DNA of 64,000 nucleotides, from contig CALXNA010000006.1 in NCBI GenBank assembly GCA_944389615.1, positions 1-64,000 on the forward strand, read 5' to 3'. Below, in pieces: positions 8,075-16,100 of this stretch. Within the stretch, counting starts at the first letter, position 1; each line of letters starts with the position of its first letter. Below the pieces are notes generated by a model. It was given only the letters and a program-made list of their open reading frames with translations. It was not told the origin of the DNA and made no database searches. Made by a program: the position numbers and the translations under genes. Origin of the DNA: an uncultured Anaerobiospirillum sp. (lineage in GTDB: Bacteria; Pseudomonadota; Gammaproteobacteria; Enterobacterales; Succinivibrionaceae).

Positions 8075-11000
8075 GTGCCACGCGATATATCCATGGTTGA
8101 ACTTCTCCCGTCTGTTGATGCTTGGTGCTCTTATATGGGCTGGACGCTCCTAGCGTTAGGCCTAGTAAGCTGCTTGTTTGCACGTACCTTTAAGCTGGGG
8201 GTCGTGGTCATGGTGCTGGGCAACATCCCGCTTATCTTGGGAATTGCCGCGCCGCGCCGAGTACTAGAATGGGTGTTAAACCAAGGCATTGCACCCAGCG
8301 CCTTTCCCACCGTCGAGCAGAGCCATAGCTTGGGCATCGCTTCGGGCCTTGTGTTCTACCTGCTCTTGTTCTTGCTCTATTGGTATCCGCTCAAAGGCCG
8401 CAAGGGGCCGGCCTATTACTTTTGGCAGCGCAAGGTCAAACGCTTGAGTGACGATGATCCCATCATGGGCGAAGATGGCCTGCTTGCAAGCGAGCGCCCC
8501 AACAGCAAAAACGCCAAGCGCGGCAAGACCAAGGCTCGCGCCAGTACCTTGCACCTCAAGTCCGGTGACAATCCCCTCTCGTTGAAAGCCACCTCGCAAG
8601 CCCACGATGAACTGACCCAATTAGACGCCGACCGCGAGCCGACCTTGAGCTCAGAGCTCTTCACCAAGCGTGGGCCGCGCCGCGCGGCGGCGCGTGCGCT
8701 AGCCCAAGCAAGCCAAGCTTCAGCCAAAGCCGCGCCGACGGCGACGGCGACGCCCGCCACCGCTCCGGCAGCGCAGAACGCAGCGGGCAGTGCGCCGAGC
8801 GCCGCGGGCAGCGCCCCAAGCTTAGGCAATTTCCTCTCGCGCCTTGATGCCATGACCTCAGGGGTTAGCGGCGCTGCTCCGGCGGGGGAAAGTGGCGCTA
8901 ATCCCCTGCAGGTTGACCTCAAGCCACGCTCGGCCATCCCTGATGCCGTGGTGCCGGGCGGCATGGATCTGCGCCATGAGCCGCATGTCAGTGCCGGGGT
9001 CACTCCCGAGCCGTCGCTGTCGGGGCAAAAGGTCAGCGACCTGTTGCATGACTTAAGTCATGATGCCTCGGGGCAGCGCTCGGCAGAAGTTGAGCTGAAG
9101 GCCCGGATGCAGGCGGAAAATGAGAGCAAGCCGAGTGTCGGAAAATTTAGCTTTGCCGACATCCTCTCCTCAGCAAGCTCCCGCCAGAGCAAGCTCGAGG
9201 CGCGCGCCCATGAGGGCTTTGCCCCCGACTTGGATGCGCCGAGTGCGCCGGAGCCCTTTGCCCCGGATGCGCCAAGCCGCAGCGGCCCGACGGTGCGCCC
9301 ATCGGCGCGTGCGACCACGCCACCACCGACTCCGGTCGATGTGGCGCTCAAAGAGCAAGGGGCGCTTGCTGACGATGAGATTGAGCTCTCGCATGAGAGC
9401 AAGGACGATGCTTGGGATAAGACCAAGCTCTACAGCCCGGGCCGCACCGTTGGCCAAGCCTTGGCTGAGCTTGAGCATGCTATCCCGACCGAGGCTGAGG
9501 TGATTTCCTCGGAACTGCCGCCAGCGGAGTCAGATTCCGATGACGACCTCATCACCGCTTTGTCCGCAGCTGAGGTGGAGATCGTCAAGGCCGATCAAAT
9601 CTCCGAGCGCGCTCAAATGGAGGCCGCGGCCGCCCACGCCCAAGATGTCGCCTCTGAGCGGGTACAGCACATCAAGAGCCTTGAGGCGGAGCTTGAGGCC
9701 AAAGAAGCGGCCTTAAAAGCACGCGAAGCCGCGCTCGAGGCGCAGCAAGCCGCGTTAAAAGCCAAAGAAGCCATGCTGGCCATGGGCAATAAGGACGATG
9801 CTGAGCCTAGTGCCGCCAGCAGCCCCAAGCCTGAGGCCGAGCAGGCCAGCGCGCCTCAGCCTACGGTCAGCGCGCCACAGCCGACTGAGGATGGCGCGGA
9901 GAGTGCGCCGCAAACGGTGCCAGGGGCGTCCTATAGCTTTGTCATCAAGTCGCCCCAAAAGAGCAAGAAGCCCGAGCAGCCCTCGCCTTTGCCTAACTTT
10001 ATGGGCGATAGCACCAGCTACAGCTTCGAGCTCAACTTAAAGAGCCCAGTGGCTGCAGACAAAGATGAGGCTCCGAGCAAGCAGCTTAATGTCACCGCGA
10101 CCTTTAGCGAGCATGCTCCCGATCAAACTCCGGATCAAACTTCGGCGGCCCCTGAGGCGGCCGAGACCGCCGTGCCTGAGACCCCAAACAGCCCAGAGCC
10201 GTGGGCAAGCATGGCGGCGCTTAAGGCCCAAGCGCAGGCCGAGAACCGTGCCCTGAGCGAGCGGCGTGAGCAAAAAGAAGCGCAGCGCCAGCGCGATGAG
10301 ATTATCTGGCAGCGCGCCGAGCGCGTCGCCCAAGAGCTTTTAAGTGAGGTCAAAAGTCCACCTTCGGCTTTGCCGACCACCGCGGCGCAGCTCGCGGCCC
10401 GTCAAGGCCAGACCCCGGCTCCGGCCAAAAATCTGGGCTCTACTGCCTCAAACCTGCCTTATGCCCTGACCGCTGACTATACCGACGCCGGGCAAGATGA
10501 GGCGCGCTCCCTTGCCGCCTTGCTCAAGGGCGATAGCGATTTGGCCCAGACCGTAGAAAAGGTCAAGGCTCAAACTGATGCGGCCTTGATTGCGCAAGGC
10601 ATTGCCACCCCTGAGGGGATCAAGAGCTTAGGGGGCAAGGCCCCGAGCTACTCCCACCAAGAAGATAGCGCCGAAGTCGAGCGCATGTTCGACCAGATCA
10701 CGCGCGTGCTGCAAGAGAGCAGCGACAATAAGCTCAAGACTACCCCGGCCGTGGAGGTCGCCCCGCTGACCAAACTAGAAGCCCCAGCTTCGCTCAACCA
10801 TCCGGGCGCGGCGGCCACCCCAGTGGCGGCTTCTGAGCCGGTAGGTTCGCTGGAGGTCAAGACCCCGGCCACCGAGCTCTTTAAGATTGAGCCTGCGGCT
10901 CGCGCCGCAGCTCCTGCCAGCGCTGCGCAGGCCACAGCTGCGGCCAAAGCGCCGCAGACTCAGGCCAAGGCTCCAGCTGCGCGCGCTAATCAGGCCCCTG

Positions 11001-11656
11001 CCGCTGCAAGCACGGTAACTCAAGCCGCGCCGCGCGCTCCGCAGCCGCATAAGGTTAACGCTGAAGGTATATCAGACAATACTGTGGTTACGCGTACGCC
11101 TCCGGCAAAGACGCCTAAGGCTAGTGCATCCCGCCCAGCCGCGGCCAAGACGGCTGCAGCGCCTGCGCCTAAGGCCGCTCCGGCTCAGACCAACGAGTCT
11201 CGCGCGGCCGCACCTAAGGCCGCGGTGCAAGCTGCACCCGCTAAAGCTGCAGCTAAGACGGCCCCAGTTGCCGCTAAAAACGAGGCCAAGGCTGCGCCCC
11301 AGACTCAGCCTGCGCCTGCGTCGCTTAAGGCTCCAGCCGCTCATACTCCAGCGGCCAAGGCCTTGCCTCAGCGTGCCGCTCCTGCGGCTAGTGCGCCTGC
11401 GGCGAGCGCAGCATCGAGTAACGCGCCGCAGACGGCCCCAGTGCCTGCGGCTCCAGCAGCCAAACCGCGCCATAGCTTAAAGGCCAAGCGCCGCAGTGCT
11501 GCGCCGGAGGCCAGTGAGGCGCCAGCTGCACCGGCTCCGACTTCGGAGCAGCCGACGGCGGAAAAGGCGGCGCCTGCTGCGGCCCCGCGGCGCGCTTCGC
11601 TCAAGAGCCACTCGCTCAAGCGCACGCCGGGTAAGGCCCGGACGGCGGGGCAATAG
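8075..11656 (+). CDS. Very large membrane-anchored low-complexity protein of unknown function
   Basis: This 1193-residue protein starts at a GTG, 14 bases after a GAGGT; an ATG at 8093 is a possible alternative. Residues 20-38, 43-60 and 89-107 are membrane segments. Everything after about residue 115 is low-complexity: Ala/Pro/Ser/Glu-rich stretches, an exact heptad block KEAALKA-REAALEA-QQAALKA-KEAMLAM (about 545-575) predicting a coiled coil, and a basic Ala/Pro/Lys-rich tail (about 960-1193). I recognise no enzyme domain. The architecture (membrane anchor, long flexible arm, basic end) loosely resembles TolA or FimV scaffolds, but there is no homology claim. The phosphopantetheinyl transferase gene starts 3 bases after its stop, so the two are cotranscribed. 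Confidence 0.75.
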   Translation: MPRDISMVELLPSVDAWCSYMGWTLLALGLVSCLFARTFKLGVVVMVLGNIPLILGIAAPRRVLEWVLNQGIAPSAFPTVEQSHSLGIASGLVFYLLLFLLYWYPLKGRKGPAYYFWQRKVKRLSDDDPIMGEDGLLASERPNSKNAKRGKTKARASTLHLKSGDNPLSLKATSQAHDELTQLDADREPTLSSELFTKRGPRRAAARALAQASQASAKAAPTATATPATAPAAQNAAGSAPSAAGSAPSLGNFLSRLDAMTSGVSGAAPAGESGANPLQVDLKPRSAIPDAVVPGGMDLRHEPHVSAGVTPEPSLSGQKVSDLLHDLSHDASGQRSAEVELKARMQAENESKPSVGKFSFADILSSASSRQSKLEARAHEGFAPDLDAPSAPEPFAPDAPSRSGPTVRPSARATTPPPTPVDVALKEQGALADDEIELSHESKDDAWDKTKLYSPGRTVGQALAELEHAIPTEAEVISSELPPAESDSDDDLITALSAAEVEIVKADQISERAQMEAAAAHAQDVASERVQHIKSLEAELEAKEAALKAREAALEAQQAALKAKEAMLAMGNKDDAEPSAASSPKPEAEQASAPQPTVSAPQPTEDGAESAPQTVPGASYSFVIKSPQKSKKPEQPSPLPNFMGDSTSYSFELNLKSPVAADKDEAPSKQLNVTATFSEHAPDQTPDQTSAAPEAAETAVPETPNSPEPWASMAALKAQAQAENRALSERREQKEAQRQRDEIIWQRAERVAQELLSEVKSPPSALPTTAAQLAARQGQTPAPAKNLGSTASNLPYALTADYTDAGQDEARSLAALLKGDSDLAQTVEKVKAQTDAALIAQGIATPEGIKSLGGKAPSYSHQEDSAEVERMFDQITRVLQESSDNKLKTTPAVEVAPLTKLEAPASLNHPGAAATPVAASEPVGSLEVKTPATELFKIEPAARAAAPASAAQATAAAKAPQTQAKAPAARANQAPAAASTVTQAAPRAPQPHKVNAEGISDNTVVTRTPPAKTPKASASRPAAAKTAAAPAPKAAPAQTNESRAAAPKAAVQAAPAKAAAKTAPVAAKNEAKAAPQTQPAPASLKAPAAHTPAAKALPQRAAPAASAPAASAASSNAPQTAPVPAAPAAKPRHSLKAKRRSAAPEASEAPAAPAPTSEQPTAEKAAPAAAPRRASLKSHSLKRTPGKARTAGQ

Positions 11657-11659
11657 CTG

Positions 11660-12580
11660 ATGCTCTGGCTCGGCCCGATTGAAGAGCTGTGGTCATGCCT
11701 TGGGGCTAAGCTCAGCCCGGAGCGCGAGCCATGGGTCTTTGCGGCAGCTGAACAGCTGGGGCCTGCGCGCCAGCGCACCTTTATGACGGGGCGGGCGCTG
11801 CTTAAGCATGCCCTACAGGTGCAAGGCATACTCGCGGCGGATGCGCCGCTGCCGGAGCTGACCACCAGCAAGCTCGGGCGCCCGAGTTTGCCTGAGACCT
11901 TAGGCTGCGACTTTAATTTCAGCCATGCCCATGGCTTTATGACGTTAAGTCTCGCTTCAGGCCCGCAGGGCGTCGATTTGGAGCTCGCTTGGCCCGATCT
12001 CAAGCGGCCTACGCTCTCGCTCAGTGAGCGCGTGCTGGGGTCTGAGGAGCTTGCGACATGGCAGAAGCTCTATGTCCCGGTGGCCACTGAGCTTCAGGCG
12101 CTGGGCGTCAGTCCTGAGCGCGGGCGGGTGCCGCAAGTAAAGATTGAGGCGCTCTCTTCTGCGGCCCAAGCGGCCTTAGGTGAAGCCTGCCTGTACTTTA
12201 AGCGCCAGTGGACGCTGCGCGAGGCCATGGTCAAACTCATTGGCTCAAGCATCTTTGCCTTAGACCATATGGTGGTAGACGTTAAGGGCGGCATATGCGG
12301 CTTCAAGCGCGCCCATATCCCGCGCAGCGCTGACGCTGATGACGAAGCCTCGGAGCTTTTGGCGATGCTCATGGGCAAGACCTTGCCGCAAGGGGCGTTT
12401 GTGAGCGCGCTGGTGCCAGAGGTCTGGGACTTATCCGTTACCGGACAGCCCGCGCAATTGGTAGTATCGTGGTTTGTGCCTGATGCGGCACCACCGCTGA
12501 GCGCCCAGCTCTTGGTGGACGGGAAGTTTGAGGCGCGGGTGCTGACACCGCTGCAGCAGCTGCAGCTTTGCTTGGTGTAG
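11660..12580 (+). CDS. 4'-phosphopantetheinyl transferase, Sfp/AcpT type
   Basis: The enzyme moves the phosphopantetheine arm of coenzyme A to a Ser of a carrier protein, activating acyl or peptidyl carriers. The 306-residue protein shows the family motifs in order: FNFSHAHG (86-93), GVDLE with metal ligands Asp106 and Glu108, and WTLREAMVK (184-192) with Glu188 and Lys192. It is longer than typical 220-240 residue members, with an extra segment before the WxxxEA motif and a long C-terminus. It begins 3 bases after the large membrane protein, so translation is probably coupled. No carrier-protein or synthase gene is visible in the window, so the substrate is unknown; it may be the housekeeping AcpS-like enzyme. 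Confidence 0.88.
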   Translation: MLWLGPIEELWSCLGAKLSPEREPWVFAAAEQLGPARQRTFMTGRALLKHALQVQGILAADAPLPELTTSKLGRPSLPETLGCDFNFSHAHGFMTLSLASGPQGVDLELAWPDLKRPTLSLSERVLGSEELATWQKLYVPVATELQALGVSPERGRVPQVKIEALSSAAQAALGEACLYFKRQWTLREAMVKLIGSSIFALDHMVVDVKGGICGFKRAHIPRSADADDEASELLAMLMGKTLPQGAFVSALVPEVWDLSVTGQPAQLVVSWFVPDAAPPLSAQLLVDGKFEARVLTPLQQLQLCLV

Positions 12581-12593
12581 GGGTGGGCTGATA

Positions 12594-12634
12594 ATTTGCA
12601 CGGCACTCTTAGGCTTAGCCTACCAGGTGCAAAT
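12594..12634. repeat. Nested inverted repeats upstream of the small membrane protein
   Basis: ATTTGCAC (12594-12601) pairs with GTGCAAAT (12627-12634), and AGGCT/AGCCT pairs inside. It lies just after the transferase stop and could be an RNA stem or an operator. No T-run follows. Confidence 0.45.
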
Positions 12635-12714
12635 GCCCCGCAGGTGGGGATGCAAGTGCTACAATACCATGTCATTTGCAGCTGCAAGCAATCGATTCTC
12701 TTAGGAGGAAGTGG

Positions 12715-13110
12715 GTGGCTCTCTTCAAATTCATCGCGTTTATTGGTGCGGTAGCCATGTTAATTGCCGTGGCTCCAACTTCGGCAGCGATTTTGTTCTA
12801 TGCCCAGATGGTCGGTGGCATCGCCATGATGTGGGGTGGTTTCTACTTCATGGTACGTGAAAACGAAACCTTGTACGGTGCCGTCTGCGTGATCTTCGCA
12901 GTCTTGATTCAGCCGATCTATCCGCTGCCATATAACCAAGGACTGTGGATGGTTTTGGCGTTCTTAAGCGCAGGCTATCTCATCTTAGCCGGGCTCCTCT
13001 GCATCAAGCTCGAGAAGGCCCGCGCCGAGGCTCACGCCAAGATCGAGGCGGAGCTCGAAATGTACCGCAAAAACGAGGAGCGCCTGCGCGAGCAGCAAAA
13101 TCGCCGCTAA
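12715..13110 (+). CDS. Small membrane protein of unknown function (DUF6804-like)
   Basis: I place the start at the GTG at 12715 because a perfect AGGAGG lies 6 bases ahead; earlier TTG codons lack an RBS. This gives 131 residues with four membrane segments and a charged, Glu/Lys/Arg-rich helical tail (about residues 103-131) that probably sits in the cytoplasm. The segment LYGAVCVIFAVLIQPIYP resembles the small DUF6804 family of membrane proteins. Function is unknown. It is probably its own transcription unit, with a hairpin at 13189-13218 closing it. Confidence 0.7.
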   Translation: MALFKFIAFIGAVAMLIAVAPTSAAILFYAQMVGGIAMMWGGFYFMVRENETLYGAVCVIFAVLIQPIYPLPYNQGLWMVLAFLSAGYLILAGLLCIKLEKARAEAHAKIEAELEMYRKNEERLREQQNRR

Positions 13111-13188
13111 GCGCGCCTTGGCGCCACCGAGCCCGGCGCTTAGCGCTGCAGCTCTCTAACGCCGCGCCCCACCGGGACGCCCTTTCTC

Positions 13189-13218
13189 AAACCCAAAATG
13201 TTCCCGCATTTTGGGTTT
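13189..13218. terminator. 12-bp perfect hairpin between convergent genes
   Basis: AAACCCAAAATG pairs perfectly with CATTTTGGGTTT around a 6-base loop. It lies between the small membrane protein gene (plus) and the broken transposase gene (minus), 6 bases past the latter's stop. A bidirectional terminator is likely; it could instead be a remnant of an insertion-sequence end. Confidence 0.6.
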
Positions 13219-13224
13219 GATGCG

Positions 13225-14768
13225 TTAAAAGCCCTCCTCCGATGGGGCCGATTTAGCTCCGTTAAGCGCGGGGAGTAAAGGCGCCACGTCTTCTAACGTC
13301 AGTATCATGCCGGTAGGATCCTCAATTTGAGCTGCTTGGTAGATGGCATTGACCTGCTGGGCGGCAAGGTCGCTCCCGTGTTGCTCTGGCAACCTTATCT
13401 TCTGCGCACGCAGGTTCAGTAAGGTGGAGCTTGGACAGTACGGGGTGGAGCGCAGGGCCCGGTGCAGCTCAAGCCAAAGAACTGTTGCCATTAAGGTCAA
13501 GAGCAAGGAGCCGCGCAAGGTGGCTGCGGTGAGCGGGCCGAGGTTGCCGACGTTCGCGCTGAAGTCGGCGAGCGCTTGCTGCGTGTCATAGCACGAGTGT
13601 AGCTCATTGAGCTCCAGCTGCTTAGTAGAGCAGAGCATGAAGGCGCCTGCCGCCTTGAGCTTTGCATCTAATTCCTTTGGGGCGAGCTCGTCGTGGCAAA
13701 ATTGCTGGTACGCCTGTTCTTGCTCCTCAAAGTAGCGCTGCGGGTCACGGCATAAGTAGCCATAGCTGTCATAAGTTTCACCGGTCGCACGGTTCAGCTC
13801 GAGGCTGAGCTCAATCTGCTTGATGAACATGGCCTGCGGGCCGTATGTGACGAGGTTGACCGTATGGAGTAGGTCAGCACCGAAGGCGGTGACTGTCTCC
13901 TGAAAGCAGGCCTGATCGGAGCCAATGCCAGTGAGCACCGCAAGATCCTTGCAGGCCTTGAGGTCGGTCGAGCCGCTGGCTATCAGCGTGGAGTTCGGCT
14001 TGAAGCCCAACTCCTGCATCCGCTGCATGGCGTGCTTAATAGTAGCGCTCTGCTTACCCGTGCCATAAAACAGCAACAGCAGGCGCCTCGTCGTCTGTTC
14101 GGTCAGGTAGAGGATGTGGCCGTCCAAGCCATCTTCCATATCCGGGATAGGAACGTCCGCATCCCCGTTTACTGGGGCCGCCGTGACCGTCGCTAAGTAG
14201 TCTGTAAAGAAGCGGCGCCACTTGTCCTTGGAGCCCAGCTCGGCCAGCGCTGCGGCGATGTCCGGGCAGCTCAGTTGAGCCTGCGGGTACAAGGACTGGG
14301 CAAAGTTGCCGTGCAGCCAATCCTGCGCGGCGCAGTTGCGCGTGGGATGCAGAGAGTAAAGCTGAGCAGAGCCTTGATCGTATCAGGGTTCTTGAGCTCA
14401 AGGCGCTCCAGTATGTCCATGAGAACCGATGAGTGGCAGAGTTGGTGGATCAGGTAGCTATCGCCAAAATCCACTACTAGCTCATTGGAGTCATGACGCG
14501 CTTCAGCTGCGGCACGCGCTTTGGTCTCGGCTGGAGGCACGAAGTAAGGGGGCGGCGGCAGGAACTCCTGCGTGGTCGGATCGAACCTGACATAGCCCAT
14601 GGTCTTGTTCTTGTAGATGCCGCGCTTCTTATCAATCACGCGGCCCAAGTAGAGCACGGTGCGCTTTGGCGAGCGGCTGCGATCCTTAATGTTGGGATCG
14701 CGATAGGAGCGGCATCAAGAGGCGTATTGCCGCCCATTTTTGTTTTGATAAGACAGGAACCCAGCCAT
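13225..14768 (-). pseudogene. Broken DDE transposase gene (IS1634/IS4-like) with a nonsense and a frameshift lesion
   Basis: Reading from an ATG at 14768 (GGAGG RBS 4 bases ahead) gives MAGFLSYQNKNGRQYAS, an in-frame TGA at 14715-14717, then CRSYRDPNIKDRS and VLYLGRVIDKKRG in the same frame. This N-terminus is typical of IS1634/IS4-like transposases. Near 14358 the frame must shift by one base: restoring one T in a TTT run (minus strand) joins the first part to SLHPTRNCAAQDWLHGNFAQ and the remaining 355 codons. A complete gene would be about 515 codons. The region expected to hold a catalytic Asp reads LIASGSTDLKA, so that Asp also seems lost. No terminal inverted repeats are evident, and argE ends only 28 bases away. 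Confidence 0.75.
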
Positions 14769-14795
14769 GGAACCTCCAGCAGCTTAGCAGAACAG

Positions 14796-16091
14796 TTAAT
14801 GGGCCTCTTGGGCGCATAAGCGCTGTAGCGTGGCCCAGCACTCCTCAAGCTCGCTGACTGCAATGCCCTCATTGGCTTGGTGGGCGTCGTTGATCGAGCC
14901 CGGGCCCATGATGATGCACTCGTGGGTGATGACTTGCAGCCACGAGGCCTCGGTGCAGTAGGCGACATAGCTGCTTTCCTGCGCATCTTGGTATTTGCGC
15001 TGCAGCTGCGGGCTTAACAGCTGGACATAGCGGCGGTAGCGCGCCTGATCAGCGTTGGGCGCGACTGCGCCATGCTCTTCGGGGAAGGCCGGGGTATCCG
15101 GATACGGGGCGCTGAGCGTGACAGGGTAGGCTGGGAGCAGCTGTTGATTGATGGCGCTGAGGCTCTTATCTAAGAGCTGCTGGAGCTTGGTTAAAGGCAG
15201 CTTCGGGGTGGGGCGCACCTCAAAGCCTAAGGTGATCTCAGCGCAGATGGTGTTATAGCTTTGCCCACCCTTAATTGTGCCGAGGCTTAAGGTCGACGGC
15301 GCAATGCTAAAGCGGGGATCACTATAGGCGGCCAGCTCGTGGCTTAAGTGCTCAAGCTGCGTCAGTACCGTGGGCAGCGATTGCATCGCACTATAGCACA
15401 GCGGGCTGCGTGAGCCGTGGCCCTCCTCTCCGGGAATAATGAGATCACGCGCGAGCCAGCCCTTATGGCCTAAGATCGGCTGCATCTCGGTAGGCTCTCC
15501 GATCACGGTCAGGGCAAATTTGCGCCCGCGCAGGATCGACAGCTGCTTGGCTATTTGCGCCGGGTCAGTCAGTGTCTGCAGGCTCATGCGTAACTTGACC
15601 CCAGCGCAGCGCGCGGGGCTTGGGTCAGTTAAGAGCGCAGCGACGCTTTGGGCCCCGGCCATCGAGGTCTCCTCTTCGCAGGTGAAGAGGTAGCTGACCT
15701 GCGCCTTAGTGGTTACCAGCTGCAGCATGCAGCTTAAAAAGCCTTTCATGTCGGCACAGCCCCGCCCGTAGTAGCGGCCCTCACGGAGGGTGAGGGTGAG
15801 CGGATCGCTCTGCCAATCAGCGCGCTTAAAGGGCACCACATCATAGTGGCCGGACAGCAGCAGGCCTAAGTCTGGGGTATCGTTGGTCAAACACTCAGGG
15901 GACAAGCCTAAGATGCTGTAATGCCCCTCGCCTGAGGGGATTTCAAGGACGGTCAGGCCGTGCTCAAGCAAGAAGTCGCTTAAGTAGGAGGCAAGCGCGT
16001 GCGTGCCTGCGGCCGCGGCGTGCTCGCTGGTACCACTGACTGTGTTGAAGGTGATGAGCTGCTGTAAGTAACTGACGTCGTAGTTGGTCAT
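14796..16091 (-). CDS. argE: Acetylornithine deacetylase
   Basis: ArgE hydrolyses N-acetylornithine to ornithine in arginine synthesis; it is a cytoplasmic dinuclear-zinc M20 peptidase-family enzyme. Motifs in the 431-residue protein: SGHYDVVPF with metal ligand His82 and Asp84, GRGCADMKGF with Asp114, and CEEETSMAG with catalytic Glu139 and Glu140. The HGSRSP segment of the dimerisation domain (about 224-229) and a C-terminal GPGSINDAHQANE with a metal His are present. It is longer than E. coli ArgE (383). It starts 9 bases after the dnaE stop on the same strand, so it is probably translated from a dnaE-argE transcript, an unusual pairing. Confidence 0.9.
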   Translation of the reverse strand: MTNYDVSYLQQLITFNTVSGTSEHAAAAGTHALASYLSDFLLEHGLTVLEIPSGEGHYSILGLSPECLTNDTPDLGLLLSGHYDVVPFKRADWQSDPLTLTLREGRYYGRGCADMKGFLSCMLQLVTTKAQVSYLFTCEEETSMAGAQSVAALLTDPSPARCAGVKLRMSLQTLTDPAQIAKQLSILRGRKFALTVIGEPTEMQPILGHKGWLARDLIIPGEEGHGSRSPLCYSAMQSLPTVLTQLEHLSHELAAYSDPRFSIAPSTLSLGTIKGGQSYNTICAEITLGFEVRPTPKLPLTKLQQLLDKSLSAINQQLLPAYPVTLSAPYPDTPAFPEEHGAVAPNADQARYRRYVQLLSPQLQRKYQDAQESSYVAYCTEASWLQVITHECIIMGPGSINDAHQANEGIAVSELEECWATLQRLCAQEAH

Positions 16092-16100
16092 GGCCGCCTC

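Noticed and set aside
11072..11473. Long Arg/Leu-rich open frames opposite the low-complexity tail of the 1193-residue gene
   Set aside because: They are shadows of an Ala/Pro/Lys-coding repeat region, where stops are scarce in every frame.
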